From positions 1,302,001 to 1,366,000 of the forward strand of contig NZ_CP084580.1 of the NCBI RefSeq assembly GCF_021869765.1: a DNA stretch of 64,000 nucleotides. Reading direction: 5' to 3'. Below, one piece after another: positions 1 through 8,648 of this stretch; positions within the stretch are counted from its first letter, which is position 1; every line of letters begins with the position of its first letter. The notes beneath the pieces were generated by a model. The model was not told the DNA's origin, made no database searches, and saw nothing but the letters and a program-made list of their open reading frames with translations. A program made the position numbers and the translations under genes. The DNA comes from Chryseobacterium sp. MEBOG06 (GTDB taxonomy: Bacteria; Bacteroidota; Bacteroidia; Flavobacteriales; Weeksellaceae).

Positions 1-152
1 GATGTTAATCTTCCGAATTCATCTACATACATGAACACGTCATCCATTCCCTTGTTGTTGTTCGTTTTACGTTCTTCGCGTCTTAGCGCTTTTTCTTTTT
101 GCTTTTGAATTTTTTTCTTGAAATTTTCCTTTTTAGAAAAAGAATCTGCCAT
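1..152 (-). CDS. Cold-shock-type protein, N-terminal fragment
   Basis: The reading frame starts at an ATG on the minus strand and leaves the window after 50 codons. The visible part opens with MADSFSKKEN, is very rich in Lys, Arg and Glu for about 33 residues, and then reads MYVDEFGRLTS. From family knowledge, flavobacterial cold-shock-domain proteins of about 150 residues begin with this kind of basic tail and a YVDEFGRLTS-like link before the RNA-binding OB fold. The OB fold itself lies outside the window, so the call rests only on the tail. The partner is single-stranded RNA if the call is right. No start choice problem: this is the only ATG in frame before upstream stops. Confidence 0.55.
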   Translation of the reverse strand, partial: MADSFSKKENFKKKIQKQKEKALRREERKTNNNKGMDDVFMYVDEFGRLT

Positions 153-878
153 AAATTATTTTTAGTATTTAGTTTCTATAAATTATATTAGTTCAATCTG
201 GTCTATTCTAGACCTTATAAAGCCCACCTATGTTTTCTGTTTTGGATTTTCTCAATCATACAGACCTTTAAAATTCCGATAAGTATTGTTCTTAATAGAA
301 GAATAAAAGTTAAAAATATGCCTGCTCAAAAAGCAAAGACTGAATAAAAAGATATTCTGGTCGTTACAGAAAACAAAAAGTAGTGACTACTGTTACTAAC
401 GTACAAATATACAACAATAAAATGAATAATGCCCATTTAAATGATTGATTATCAGAAATAGTTTTTTTGCATAGATTTAGAAAAACACTCTGCCAGCCGA
501 ATGTAGCGAGCATAAAGCTTTTTTGAAAACTCCATAAAAAATCCCCAGCATGCTGGGGATTATGAAAAAAAATATATTATAGAATGAAGTGGTGTATCAT
601 ACGGGTGTGAAAGTATCAAATGTTGTGCCTAAAGTTGGATAATTTATAATATGTTTAATAGTAAAATTATCCTGCATCCCGTATCTGGTTGGTAAATAGG
701 AGTATATTGAAAAATGCGTGTTTATATAAATTTTAGATGAGTCATGTCGAATTGAGAGATAAACTATAATATTTCTGACGTATCATCTTAAATTTTAGGA
801 TAACTTCCGAAAATTTCACCATGTTGAGGAGGCTTTTATTATCCATCTTTGCTCTATTAACATTTAAAAATAAATATA
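153..878. other. Long intergenic stretch with an orphan hairpin
   Basis: This 726-base AT-rich stretch separates the cold-shock fragment and the SDR gene, which diverge. I see no convincing gene. The only clear structure is a terminator-like hairpin near 541-560. A minus-strand frame covering 742-1011 runs into the SDR gene and has no protein-like character. Confidence 0.6.
536..560 (-). terminator. Orphan intrinsic-terminator-like hairpin
   Basis: The 20-base inverted repeat ATCCCCAGCATGCTGGGGAT at 541-560 is followed on the minus strand by a T run (536-540). No minus-strand gene lies immediately upstream of it, so it either ends an unannotated short transcript or is a leftover. Confidence 0.5.
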
Positions 879-1634
879 ATGTCAGCACAAAATGTAAAGG
901 GAAAAGTTGTTTTAATTGCCGGAGGCGGTAAAAATCTGGGTGGATTATTAAGCAGGAGTTTTGCAGCAAAAGGAGCAAAATTGGCAGTACACTATAATAG
1001 CGAAAGTTCAAAAACTGAGAGTGAAAAAACCCTGGAAGAAGTTAAGGCATTGGGAGCAGAAGCGTTTTTATTTCAGGGTGACCTTACAAAAGTTGAAAAT
1101 CTTACGAAGTTTTTTGATGAAACAGTCTCCCGTTTTGGAGGAATCGATATTGCCATCAACACCGTAGGAATGGTATTGAAAAAGCCTTTTGCTGAAACTA
1201 CAGAAGCTGAATATGACACCATGTTCAATGTGAACTCAAAGTCAGCTTACTTCTTTTTGCAGGAAGCCGGTAAAAAACTGAATGACAATGGGAAGATCTG
1301 TACAATTGTTACTTCATTATTAGCTGCTTATACAGGTTTGTATTCCACCTATGCAGGAGCAAAAGCACCGGTGGAGCATTTCACAAGAGCTGCTTCCAAA
1401 GAATTTGGGGCGAGAGGAATTTCTGTAACAGCTGTGGCACCGGGCCCAATGGATACTCCGTTCTTCTATGGACAGGAAACGGAAGATGCAGTAGCTTACC
1501 ACAAATCAGCCTCAGCGTTGGGAGGTCTTACAGACATCAAAGACATTGCTCCACTGGTCGAATTTTTGGTTACTGACGGCTGGTGGATAACCGGACAGAC
1601 TATTTTTGCCAACGGAGGATATACGACAAGATAA
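879..1634 (+). CDS. SDR family NAD(P)-dependent oxidoreductase
   Basis: This 251-residue protein has the length and motifs of a classical short-chain dehydrogenase. A Gly-rich cofactor loop reads AGGGKNLGG at residues 14-22. The catalytic set is Ser146, Tyr158 and Lys162 (YAGAK). AINTVG at 92-97 stands where the NNAG motif normally is, and the C-terminal half has the usual APGPMDTPF segment. The reaction is oxidation or reduction of an alcohol/carbonyl substrate with NAD(H) or NADP(H) in the cytoplasm. The substrate cannot be told from sequence. It stands alone, followed by a strong hairpin, so it is probably a single-gene unit. Several alternative starts exist in other frames only. Confidence 0.9.
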   Translation: MSAQNVKGKVVLIAGGGKNLGGLLSRSFAAKGAKLAVHYNSESSKTESEKTLEEVKALGAEAFLFQGDLTKVENLTKFFDETVSRFGGIDIAINTVGMVLKKPFAETTEAEYDTMFNVNSKSAYFFLQEAGKKLNDNGKICTIVTSLLAAYTGLYSTYAGAKAPVEHFTRAASKEFGARGISVTAVAPGPMDTPFFYGQETEDAVAYHKSASALGGLTDIKDIAPLVEFLVTDGWWITGQTIFANGGYTTR

Positions 1635-1655
1635 TTTTTAAATAACCCTATTAAA

Positions 1656-1691
1656 AACAAACTCACTGAAATAATTTTCAGTGAGTTTGTT
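1656..1691. terminator. Bidirectional terminator between SDR gene and lgt
   Basis: A 16-base perfect inverted repeat (1656-1671 with 1676-1691) sits between two convergent genes. T-rich flanks are present on both sides, so it can serve both. Confidence 0.75.
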
Positions 1692-1713
1692 ATAATGAAA
1701 AGATAAAAGGGGA

Positions 1714-2550
1714 TTATGAAGTCTTCATTTTTCCTTTTTCCAATATATTTTTAATGATAAAGAACAATCCGAGAAGAACAAAAGGAATACTTAGAAGTTG
1801 TCCCATGTTCAGGCTCATTCCGCGTTCAAAGTCAGCCTGATCTACTTTGATAAATTCAATCAGAATCCGCATGATGAAAATCAAAAGAATACTGATCCCA
1901 AAATAAAACCCTTTCCCAATTTTGAAAATATTCTTCCTGTACATAAAATAAATAAGGAAGAAGATAATAATATAGGAAATTGCCTCATAAAGCTGGGCAG
2001 GATGTCTCGGAAGATCATCTACCTGCCGGAATACAAATGCCCATGGAACATTGGTAGGAACCCCTATGATTTCCGAATTCATCAGGTTGGCCAGCCTTAT
2101 AAAAGTACCGCCTAAAGGAAGTACAATAGCAATGGCATCCAGGACTGTCATGAATGGGATAGAAAATTTTCTGGAATACAAAAGAAGCATGATCACAAGC
2201 CCTATACCGCCGCCATGGCTTGCCAGTCCTGCAAAACCAGTAAAATGATACGCTCCGTCCAGCCCTTTCTGAATAGGTAGAAGTATTTCAACAGGATGTT
2301 GGGAATAATAATCAAAGTCGTAGAAAATACAGTGTCCCAGTCTGGCTCCCACTAGAATCCCTATAAGTGCATAAGAAAACAGAGCTTCATGTGCCTGTGA
2401 GCTTAGATTTTCCTTTTTGTAAATCTTCTTTAAAATATTTAAACATAAAACAAGACCTGCAAGGAATAATAGTCCGTAATATTTTAATGGAATTCCTAAA
2501 ATATTGACGATTTCGGGATTGATGTCCCAATTGATGTATAATAAATTCAT
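1714..2550 (-). CDS. lgt: Prolipoprotein diacylglyceryl transferase
   Basis: Lgt moves a diacylglyceryl group from phosphatidylglycerol to the lipobox Cys of prelipoproteins, the first step of lipoprotein maturation at the inner membrane. The 278-residue protein has about seven hydrophobic segments. Recognisable family motifs are GARLGH near residue 68, LASHGGG near 109, the signature-like RLANLMNSE at 152-160 and HPAQLYE at 183-189. A C-terminal R-x3-E-F pair matches the essential Arg/Glu of the family. The usual GRxGNxxNGE signature is relaxed here, as in other Bacteroidota. It is convergent with the SDR gene and separated from the next gene by its own upstream region. Lipoproteins that would need it are encoded in this window (7556 and 24060). 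Confidence 0.95.
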   Translation of the reverse strand: MNLLYINWDINPEIVNILGIPLKYYGLLFLAGLVLCLNILKKIYKKENLSSQAHEALFSYALIGILVGARLGHCIFYDFDYYSQHPVEILLPIQKGLDGAYHFTGFAGLASHGGGIGLVIMLLLYSRKFSIPFMTVLDAIAIVLPLGGTFIRLANLMNSEIIGVPTNVPWAFVFRQVDDLPRHPAQLYEAISYIIIFFLIYFMYRKNIFKIGKGFYFGISILLIFIMRILIEFIKVDQADFERGMSLNMGQLLSIPFVLLGLFFIIKNILEKGKMKTS

Positions 2551-2764
2551 TGCTGCAAAGATAAGAAAATAGGAATTTCCAGGTAGGATAACTCAGGTTA
2601 GAGTTTTTAAATACTGGTTAATAGTGTGTTATGAATTTGTTTTTCTAATCATACAGTCAAAATTCAGCAGCGTGAGATATACTCTGCAATTTATCTTAAA
2701 GTCATTATCAGAAAAAGTGACAGGGGAAACAGATGTTTAACATTCCAGATTCTGAAATCCTTAT

Positions 2765-2772
2765 TATATTTG
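2765..2772 (+). promoter_or_regulatory. Bacteroidota -7 element of the deacetylase gene
   Basis: TATATTTG matches TAnnTTTG and ends 17 bases before the ATG at 2790. It argues against using an in-frame ATG at 2733, which would lie upstream of the promoter. No good -33 element is visible. Confidence 0.6.
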
Positions 2773-2789
2773 TAAGTAGATCACACATT

Positions 2790-3536
2790 ATGAATAAGTT
2801 TATTAGAACCATTATCGGAATTTTTTTAATAATGAATAATGCTTTGTATTCACAGAAAGTGAATGCAATACCATCAGATAAATGCTATATCTATCTTACT
2901 TTTGATGATGGCCCGCTTAATGGAAGCGAGAATATCAATGATATCATTTTAAAAGAAAAAATCAAGATCAGTGTTTTTATGGTAGGCGAGCATGTTGTAA
3001 AAGATAAACAGATGGATACTTATGCTAAATACTATGATCAGAATCCTTATATAGATGAATATAACCATAGTTTTACCCACGCTAATGACCATTATGAAGC
3101 CTTTTATAATGATGCAGATAAATCGGTAAAAGATATTCTGTATAATCAGACGATATTAAAATTACCCTATAAAATTGTACGTCTTCCGGGACGAAATATG
3201 TGGCGTCTGGGAGGAAGATCAAAAAATGATGTTACCAATGGGATCAAGACCGCAGATCAGTTGGCAGATCTTGGTTTTAAAGTGGTAGGCTGGGATGTGG
3301 AATGGCAGCACCGTCCTTCAGATGGAACTCCTGTACAAACTGTCAATGAGATGTATACCGCAGTGCAGAAACTGTGTACTTCTGATAAAATATTTACCAA
3401 AAATAATGTGGTGATGCTCATCCATGATGAAATGTTTCAGAAAGCCTGGGAAGAATCTGAACTTAAGCAGCTGATTGATCTGCTGAGAGCAAATCCCAAC
3501 TATATTTTTGAACAGATGAGGTTTTATCCGCAATAA
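2790..3536 (+). CDS. Secreted polysaccharide deacetylase (NodB family)
   Basis: This 248-residue protein is predicted to remove acetyl or acyl groups from a surface or cell-wall glycan outside the cytoplasm. An N-terminal signal peptide (MNKFIRTIIGIFLIMNNALYS) is followed by the NodB motifs in order: TFDDGP at about 37-42 (catalytic Asp pair), HSFTH at about 93-97 (metal-binding His pair), RLPGR (RxPY-like), GWDVEW and LIHDE. All expected metal and catalytic residues appear present. I chose the ATG at 2790 because it begins the signal peptide and lies just downstream of a TAnnTTTG promoter; the longer frame from 2733 would place extra residues before the signal. It has no obvious operon partner. 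Confidence 0.85.
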   Translation: MNKFIRTIIGIFLIMNNALYSQKVNAIPSDKCYIYLTFDDGPLNGSENINDIILKEKIKISVFMVGEHVVKDKQMDTYAKYYDQNPYIDEYNHSFTHANDHYEAFYNDADKSVKDILYNQTILKLPYKIVRLPGRNMWRLGGRSKNDVTNGIKTADQLADLGFKVVGWDVEWQHRPSDGTPVQTVNEMYTAVQKLCTSDKIFTKNNVVMLIHDEMFQKAWEESELKQLIDLLRANPNYIFEQMRFYPQ

Positions 3537-3618
3537 GACTGAGGGTAATTTAAAATGATTCTTGAAAAAAGATTTGATAACTTTAACATGAGTTTAGGAA
3601 TCAAATACAATTCTCATT

Positions 3619-4314
3619 ATGCATCATAAGCTGGAAAAACATTATGTAAACAGAGTAGGCTGGCTTCGGGCAGCGGTATTGGGAGCGAACGACGGCTTAT
3701 TATCCACAACAAGCATTGTAATAGGAGTAGCCGCTGCACAGCCGGAACGTGATATTATTATTCTTGCTGCCTTAGCCGGAATGATTGCCGGGGCCATGTC
3801 TATGGCAGCAGGGGAATACGTTTCTGTAAGTTCACAGGAAGATACAGAAAAGGCAGATTTGTCACGTGAAAAACGTGAACTTGAAGAGATGCCTGCAATA
3901 GAGCTCAGAGAACTTGCCAAAATTTATGAGAAAAGAGGATGCAGCAAAGAAACCGCAATGCAGGTTGCTGTTGAACTTACAGAACATGATGCATTGGGAG
4001 CCCATGCACGGGACGAACTAGGCATTAATGAAATAACACAGGCAAAACCTTTACAGGCTGCTATAGCTTCATTTGGCTCGTTTGCAGTCGGAGCTTTGCT
4101 GCCGTTTACCGTTTCACTTTTGGCGCCTATCCAACAGATGGTTTACTTTCAGTATGGTTTTTCTATCATTTTCCTAATGCTTCTGGGAGCCATTTCAGCA
4201 AAAACCGGAGGGTCCAGCATTAAGATTGCAGTATTAAGGATATGTTTCTGGGGAACCGTAGCTATGGGAATTACTGCCTTTGTAGGACATGTTTTTGGAG
4301 TAAATGTCGGGTGA
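3619..4314 (+). CDS. VIT1/CCC1 family metal transporter
   Basis: This 231-residue membrane protein belongs to the VIT1/CCC1 family, whose characterised members move Fe(II) or Mn(II) out of the cytosol. The family signature is clear near the N terminus (NRVGWLRAAVLGANDGLLS), followed by a Met/Gly-rich AGAMSMAAGEYVSVSSQ segment that forms the metal path. The middle is charged and helical (about residues 80-145, with many Glu), corresponding to the cytosolic metal-binding domain. The C-terminal part has three more hydrophobic helices. The family usually has five membrane segments, consistent with this. It is a single gene with a possible weak terminator after it. Confidence 0.9.
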   Translation: MHHKLEKHYVNRVGWLRAAVLGANDGLLSTTSIVIGVAAAQPERDIIILAALAGMIAGAMSMAAGEYVSVSSQEDTEKADLSREKRELEEMPAIELRELAKIYEKRGCSKETAMQVAVELTEHDALGAHARDELGINEITQAKPLQAAIASFGSFAVGALLPFTVSLLAPIQQMVYFQYGFSIIFLMLLGAISAKTGGSSIKIAVLRICFWGTVAMGITAFVGHVFGVNVG

Positions 4315-4391
4315 CTTTTTTATTGGTTATATATTCTTTTTTTTATGCTAAGTTTTTGATTTACAAATAATAATTATCCTAACAGGTGTTA

Positions 4392-4414
4392 GTAGTAGAA
4401 TTACTACACTTTTT
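4392..4414 (+). terminator. Weak terminator after the VIT-family gene
   Basis: GTAGTA at 4392-4397 pairs with TACTAC at 4402-4407, followed by a short T run. The stem is only six pairs, so this is tentative. Confidence 0.35.
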
Positions 4415-4456
4415 CATTTTTATGCCTGATTATCATTTTAGTATCGTAAATACTTC

Positions 4457-4464
4457 TAAATTTG
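4457..4464 (+). promoter_or_regulatory. -7 element of the T6SS tube gene
   Basis: TAAATTTG matches the Bacteroidota TAnnTTTG element and lies about 50 bases before the ATG at 4517. A clear TTG -33 element is not visible. Confidence 0.55.
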
Positions 4465-4516
4465 GTGACATAACCAACAACAAATCACAAGATATTAACG
4501 ATTAAAATTTACGATC

Positions 4517-4924
4517 ATGGCAGAAAGAAATTCAAGAGGAATCTTAAAATTCAACAACGGTGAAGGGCAGAAATTATTAAAGCTGAATTATAGCGTAGCA
4601 AGATCTACAGATGTTTCAGGACGTGTAGCATCAGATCCTTCCAATGCTCTTATCAAAATAACCGTAGAAGCTACAGAAAAATCAGATATTCTGGAAAGCC
4701 TTCTAAATGGAAAATACAAACCAACAGTAGGTGAGGTTACCTTCAACAAGTCTCACGAAGAAGGAACTTTAACAACATTAAAATGGCAAAACGGTTATGT
4801 CATCCAGCACGAAGTAGATTTCGATGCCGTAGATGAAAACAGTATGTACATCAGTTTTGTTGTAAGTGCGGAACAAATTGATCTTGGAAACTCTGCTTAC
4901 GACGGAGGATGGCCTTCAGTATAA
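4517..4924 (+). CDS. tssD: Type VI secretion tube protein TssD (Hcp)
   Basis: This 135-residue protein looks like the Bacteroidota (subtype iii) Hcp/TssD family that stacks as hexamers into the inner T6SS tube. The protein is all-beta in character with no signal peptide, as expected for a contractile-system substrate. It has a short N-terminal GILKF strand, a central IKITVEATEKSD strand-turn and a C-terminal Gly-rich tail. It has its own promoter and is followed by a hairpin terminator, consistent with high, separate expression. The VgrG gene follows on the same strand after about 250 bases. None of the sheath, baseplate or membrane-complex genes is in the window, so this is an auxiliary Hcp-VgrG locus or one end of a larger cluster. 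Confidence 0.85.
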   Translation: MAERNSRGILKFNNGEGQKLLKLNYSVARSTDVSGRVASDPSNALIKITVEATEKSDILESLLNGKYKPTVGEVTFNKSHEEGTLTTLKWQNGYVIQHEVDFDAVDENSMYISFVVSAEQIDLGNSAYDGGWPSV

Positions 4925-4955
4925 GATCTGATTCCTTAGAAAATCAAATAACATC

Positions 4956-5001
4956 AAAACAGAATGGTACATCCGGTATTGGGATGCTGTTCTGTTTTTT
5001 T
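4956..5001 (+). terminator. Terminator after tssD
   Basis: An interrupted stem (ACAGAA..CATCC with GGATG..TTCTGT) is followed by seven T residues. It separates tssD from the VgrG gene. Confidence 0.7.
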
Positions 5002-5177
5002 GTCTCTGATCATACCGTTCCAGGTAGAATAATTCTCTTTATTAAATCAATGTTATTTTTGAAATAAAGCTAATGAAAGTGAATTATATGTTGTGAAAAA
5101 TTTATAACTTTATAGAAAGGTCTGTTATTTTTAGTTTTTTAAGGAAAATAAAGATCTTACCAAACACCTTGCATAAT

Positions 5178-7037
5178 ATGAATAAAAATATCTCGAATTC
5201 CGAAAAGATTTCGGAGAATCATATTCCGGGAATTAACCGTGTGGTGAAGATGGATATCGTGATTGAGGGCAAAATGATAAAGCACTTCAAATACTTCCGT
5301 CTGCATCAGAGTGTAAAAAGACATCATGATTTTGAACTTACATTGGCACATGATACCCTCGACGGTGTACAAAATCATGACCTGGAAGAGGCTCAGCAGT
5401 TTTTGGGAAAACGTTTAACAGTAGTATTTAAATATAAAGATGTAGAAGGTAGCCCGGAAAGAACTTTTGTTGGAGTCATTACAAAAGTAGGATTCAGCCA
5501 GGAAAATCACAGCCTTGGAAATATTGTTTTAAAGGGATACAGCCCTACCATTTTATTGGATGCAGCCCCGCATACACAAAGTTTTGGTGGAGATCAGCCC
5601 GTGAATATGGGGATTATTGCCACCAATGTTATTAAGCAAGGAATAGAAAACAGTAAGTTTGATGTTAAAATCAACGCGAAAGCTTCCTCTCAGATCCTTT
5701 ACAGTGCACAGTATAACGAAACCCATTACAACTATCTCTGCAGAATGGCAGAAGCTTATGGTGAACAGTTTTATTATGATGGGGAAGTGCTTCACTTCGG
5801 GAATATGCCTCCTCAGAATAAATCACTGGAACTGGTCTACGGAAGTAATGTTACTGATATCACTGTCGAATTAAAAGCTGTACACATAAAACCTCAGTTC
5901 TATGGATATAACAGCAGTTCTAATGCTAAACTTACTTCCGGAGAAACCCCTATAAAACATGTAGGAAACCTTGCACAAACTGCTTATAAAAATAATGACG
6001 GAATATTTAAAACCCCATCACTGCAGGTAGCTCCAATAAAAGCTGCCACTGATATGGACGTGGTCATTTCTCAGACGAGTACAGCGGGAAGTAAAGCTGT
6101 GGAGGTTTTTACCGTTTCGGGAGGAACTACGATTCCTTTTTTATATCCAGGATGCGTTGCTGACATCAATATGCGGAAAACAGATACCAATAAAACGTCT
6201 TATTTTACCAAACTGATGATGACGGAAGTTATTCACGAGGTAGATGCTCTGGGACGTTATTCGGGAAGATTTGAAGCTATTGCTTCGGATACAGGATACA
6301 TTCCGACCCCGGATTTTACCTTGCCTATTGCACAGCCCCAAATTGCAACCGTAATATCCAATACCGATCCGCTGGGGCAGGGAAGAGTGACTGTAAGATT
6401 TGACTGGCAGTTACATGATACCACAAATTTCATCCGGATGATGTCTCCTGATGCAGGAGGAACAGATCAGATCACTCAAAACAGAGGATATGTAGCAATA
6501 CCCGAAGTGGGAGATCAGGTGATGGTAGGTTTTGTACACAACCATCCCGACCGTCCCTTTGTAATGGGCGGAATGTTTCATGGAGGAACCGGCCTGGGCG
6601 GTGGAGTGGATAATCACCTGAAATCCATACAGACCCGCAGCGGAATCCGTATCTTAATGAATGATACAGAAGGCAGTGTCAATATTATAGACCCAAGCGG
6701 TAATAACTATTTTATGGATGGATCGGGTAATATTATAGTTACAGCCCCTAAAAATATGACCTTTAATGCGGGAGAAAATCTTTCAATTAACGTAGGTAAG
6801 GATATGAAGACCAGTGTAGGGAATGATAATTCCATTGATATTATCAATAATCATCGGTTTAATTCAAAGAACTATACGCAGACAGTGAATGAAAATAAAA
6901 CGATCAATATTACAGGAGATCTTAAAGAGACAACTTCTACAACAACCCATAAGGCAAAAAATGGTGATATTTTATTACAGAGTTCCGGCGTTGCCAAAAT
7001 GCTTGGTAAAATAGATGCTAAAGTGAACAAAGGGTAA
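5178..7037 (+). CDS. vgrG: T6SS spike protein TssI (VgrG family)
   Basis: This 619-residue protein forms the trimeric spike on the tip of the T6SS tube. The N-terminal two thirds have the gp27-like character of Vgr proteins, the segment around GQGRVTVRFDWQ begins the gp5-like OB fold (about residue 400), and GYVAIPEVGDQVMVGF with PDRPFVMGGMFHG is the typical OB-fold end. The C terminus is a repetitive beta region (NAGENLSINVGKDM...) like the VgrG needle. No extra toxin domain is fused. I chose the ATG at 5178 over a TTG nine bases earlier. The effector genes that follow on the same strand probably depend on this spike for delivery. Confidence 0.93.
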   Translation: MNKNISNSEKISENHIPGINRVVKMDIVIEGKMIKHFKYFRLHQSVKRHHDFELTLAHDTLDGVQNHDLEEAQQFLGKRLTVVFKYKDVEGSPERTFVGVITKVGFSQENHSLGNIVLKGYSPTILLDAAPHTQSFGGDQPVNMGIIATNVIKQGIENSKFDVKINAKASSQILYSAQYNETHYNYLCRMAEAYGEQFYYDGEVLHFGNMPPQNKSLELVYGSNVTDITVELKAVHIKPQFYGYNSSSNAKLTSGETPIKHVGNLAQTAYKNNDGIFKTPSLQVAPIKAATDMDVVISQTSTAGSKAVEVFTVSGGTTIPFLYPGCVADINMRKTDTNKTSYFTKLMMTEVIHEVDALGRYSGRFEAIASDTGYIPTPDFTLPIAQPQIATVISNTDPLGQGRVTVRFDWQLHDTTNFIRMMSPDAGGTDQITQNRGYVAIPEVGDQVMVGFVHNHPDRPFVMGGMFHGGTGLGGGVDNHLKSIQTRSGIRILMNDTEGSVNIIDPSGNNYFMDGSGNIIVTAPKNMTFNAGENLSINVGKDMKTSVGNDNSIDIINNHRFNSKNYTQTVNENKTINITGDLKETTSTTTHKAKNGDILLQSSGVAKMLGKIDAKVNKG

Positions 7038-7081
7038 AATGGTAGTATGAATTCAGAAATTAAAATTAACCTTCGCTGCCA

Positions 7082-7477
7082 ATGAAGTATATAATATGTT
7101 TAGGTATTTTTATGAGTAATACAATTTTGAATGTATTGATCATGATGCTGATGGCAAAAGTTTTAAATGAGGACGGAGCAGATTTTGGAATGATCCCAAT
7201 AGAAATTTTAATACCGTCTGTGGCATCGATAATAGTGTCCTTGGTAGTGTTTTTAGTAATAGATAAATTTAAAAAGCTTAAAGTTAGAACGTCAATATAC
7301 ATTTATAATATGGTCTATTTTTTTGCTTTGTTAACTATGGGTTTGAATGTCTCAGGAAAAGAAAAATCCGGTATAAACAATGATTTATATCTGCTGATTT
7401 CATTGATTTTGTCCTTTCTGATCATTTTAATTGCGGTTAATCTAATTAAAAGGCGGCATAAGCAATCAGACGCTTAG
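7082..7477 (+). CDS. Small four-helix membrane protein, unknown
   Basis: I do not recognise this 131-residue protein. It has about four hydrophobic segments (roughly residues 3-25, 43-63, 75-93 and 103-122) joined by short charged loops and ends in a basic tail (KRRHKQSDA). It starts 44 bases after vgrG on the same strand and precedes the lipoprotein and lipase-like genes. It could be an inner-membrane immunity protein or an unrelated small membrane protein; sequence alone does not decide. Confidence 0.6.
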   Translation: MKYIICLGIFMSNTILNVLIMMLMAKVLNEDGADFGMIPIEILIPSVASIIVSLVVFLVIDKFKKLKVRTSIYIYNMVYFFALLTMGLNVSGKEKSGINNDLYLLISLILSFLIILIAVNLIKRRHKQSDA

Positions 7478-7555
7478 TACTTGTAAGAAAAAGGAAAATA
7501 AATTAAAAAACAAGCTCAGCTATAGTAAGATATTAAAGAATAATTTTTTTAAACA

Positions 7556-8638
7556 ATGAACCGATCAATACAATATTTATTAAGCTTATTATTCTTTGTT
7601 CAGATCTCGTGTCAGGAAAAGAAAGACCATCAAAAAATAAAAACAATGACAAAATATGAATGGACTGAGGGAACTTCTGCTCCTTCAGGATATCCGATGG
7701 AAGTATATAAGGGAGGAATGGAATGTGAAGGAGGAGAGTGGGTTGGACTGGCTTTTGGGATCATTCCCGGCGGAAATACCTGGGGAGCTATAAATAATGG
7801 AATGGGTAATGGTTTTAAAAGCCTTCCTAGCCGTTTGGATTTTATCTGGATGTCTTACATCGAAAACCAGTTTTATTTGATTGATACCCCTGTGGATACC
7901 AATAAATTAAGAGCATATTTCAGCAAAGGATATGATGTAAAAGTTACTAACGGAAGTGGGGAAACTGAACATTTAAATTATGATAAAATTGGCGTAGGAA
8001 TGGCTCCCGGTGGAGTTGTTGTGATCTGGGTCGCCGGTGTTGGCGTTCAGAAAGAAGTAGGGAGGTATCAGGGAAAGAAAATAACGATTCCGGAATCAGA
8101 AATTGCCAAACTGGACAGCCATGAAAACCGTTTTTGGCGAAAAGATTATCTCGATGAGGTATTTAACAATGGCAAAGTGATTCCTGAAAAAATACGGGAA
8201 GAAAATAAAGGAAAACCTATTCCATTTGGGATTTGGGATACCTATAGAATACGGTATAGCTGGAAGCCTGTTTTTGAACTTCCGGAAAAAGCAAAGCTCA
8301 ACCCTTTAACAGATGTTGGGATCAATATGATTAATGGAGAAATAGAACAACTTGATGCTTCAGAAATTTCTGTGGCTCAAAATGCAGAAAGAGCAATGCC
8401 TACAAGAATAGTTTTTGATTTTATTGGCAGTGATAATAAAGAATATGGAGCCAATTGTGATCTCAATGAAAAGTCAAGTTTTGATGCCTTTAAAACTGTA
8501 TTTGGAGAAAATACTGATTCAGCTAAAGCTTATATTGTGATTAAGGTAAACGAAGCAAACAGTTATTTTACGGTACAGCTGAGAGGTGAGAATGGTAAAA
8601 CAGCTTTTATAAAAGCAGATAAAGTAGAAATTTTCTAA
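7556..8638 (+). CDS. DUF2931-like lipoprotein, candidate immunity protein
   Basis: This 360-residue lipoprotein has a short signal peptide ending in an ISC lipobox (Cys at about residue 20), so it should sit in the periplasm on a membrane. The following region (YEWTEGTSAPSGYPMEVYKG, and later the GGNTWGAINNG and RLDFIWMSYIENQFY segments) looks like the DUF2931 family. It ends ten bases before a predicted DUF2235 lipase effector. Known Tle-type T6SS lipase effectors are neutralised by periplasmic lipoproteins encoded next to them. I infer that this protein protects the cell from the lipase; this is untested. The last 100 residues (after about 255) look like a separate beta domain. Confidence 0.7.
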   Translation: MNRSIQYLLSLLFFVQISCQEKKDHQKIKTMTKYEWTEGTSAPSGYPMEVYKGGMECEGGEWVGLAFGIIPGGNTWGAINNGMGNGFKSLPSRLDFIWMSYIENQFYLIDTPVDTNKLRAYFSKGYDVKVTNGSGETEHLNYDKIGVGMAPGGVVVIWVAGVGVQKEVGRYQGKKITIPESEIAKLDSHENRFWRKDYLDEVFNNGKVIPEKIREENKGKPIPFGIWDTYRIRYSWKPVFELPEKAKLNPLTDVGINMINGEIEQLDASEISVAQNAERAMPTRIVFDFIGSDNKEYGANCDLNEKSSFDAFKTVFGENTDSAKAYIVIKVNEANSYFTVQLRGENGKTAFIKADKVEIF

Positions 8639-8648
8639 AACGGAAATT

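Noticed and set aside
742..1011. Minus-strand frame of 89 residues
   Set aside because: It overlaps the SDR gene start, has low-complexity hydrophobic content and no promoter; the SDR gene explains the region.
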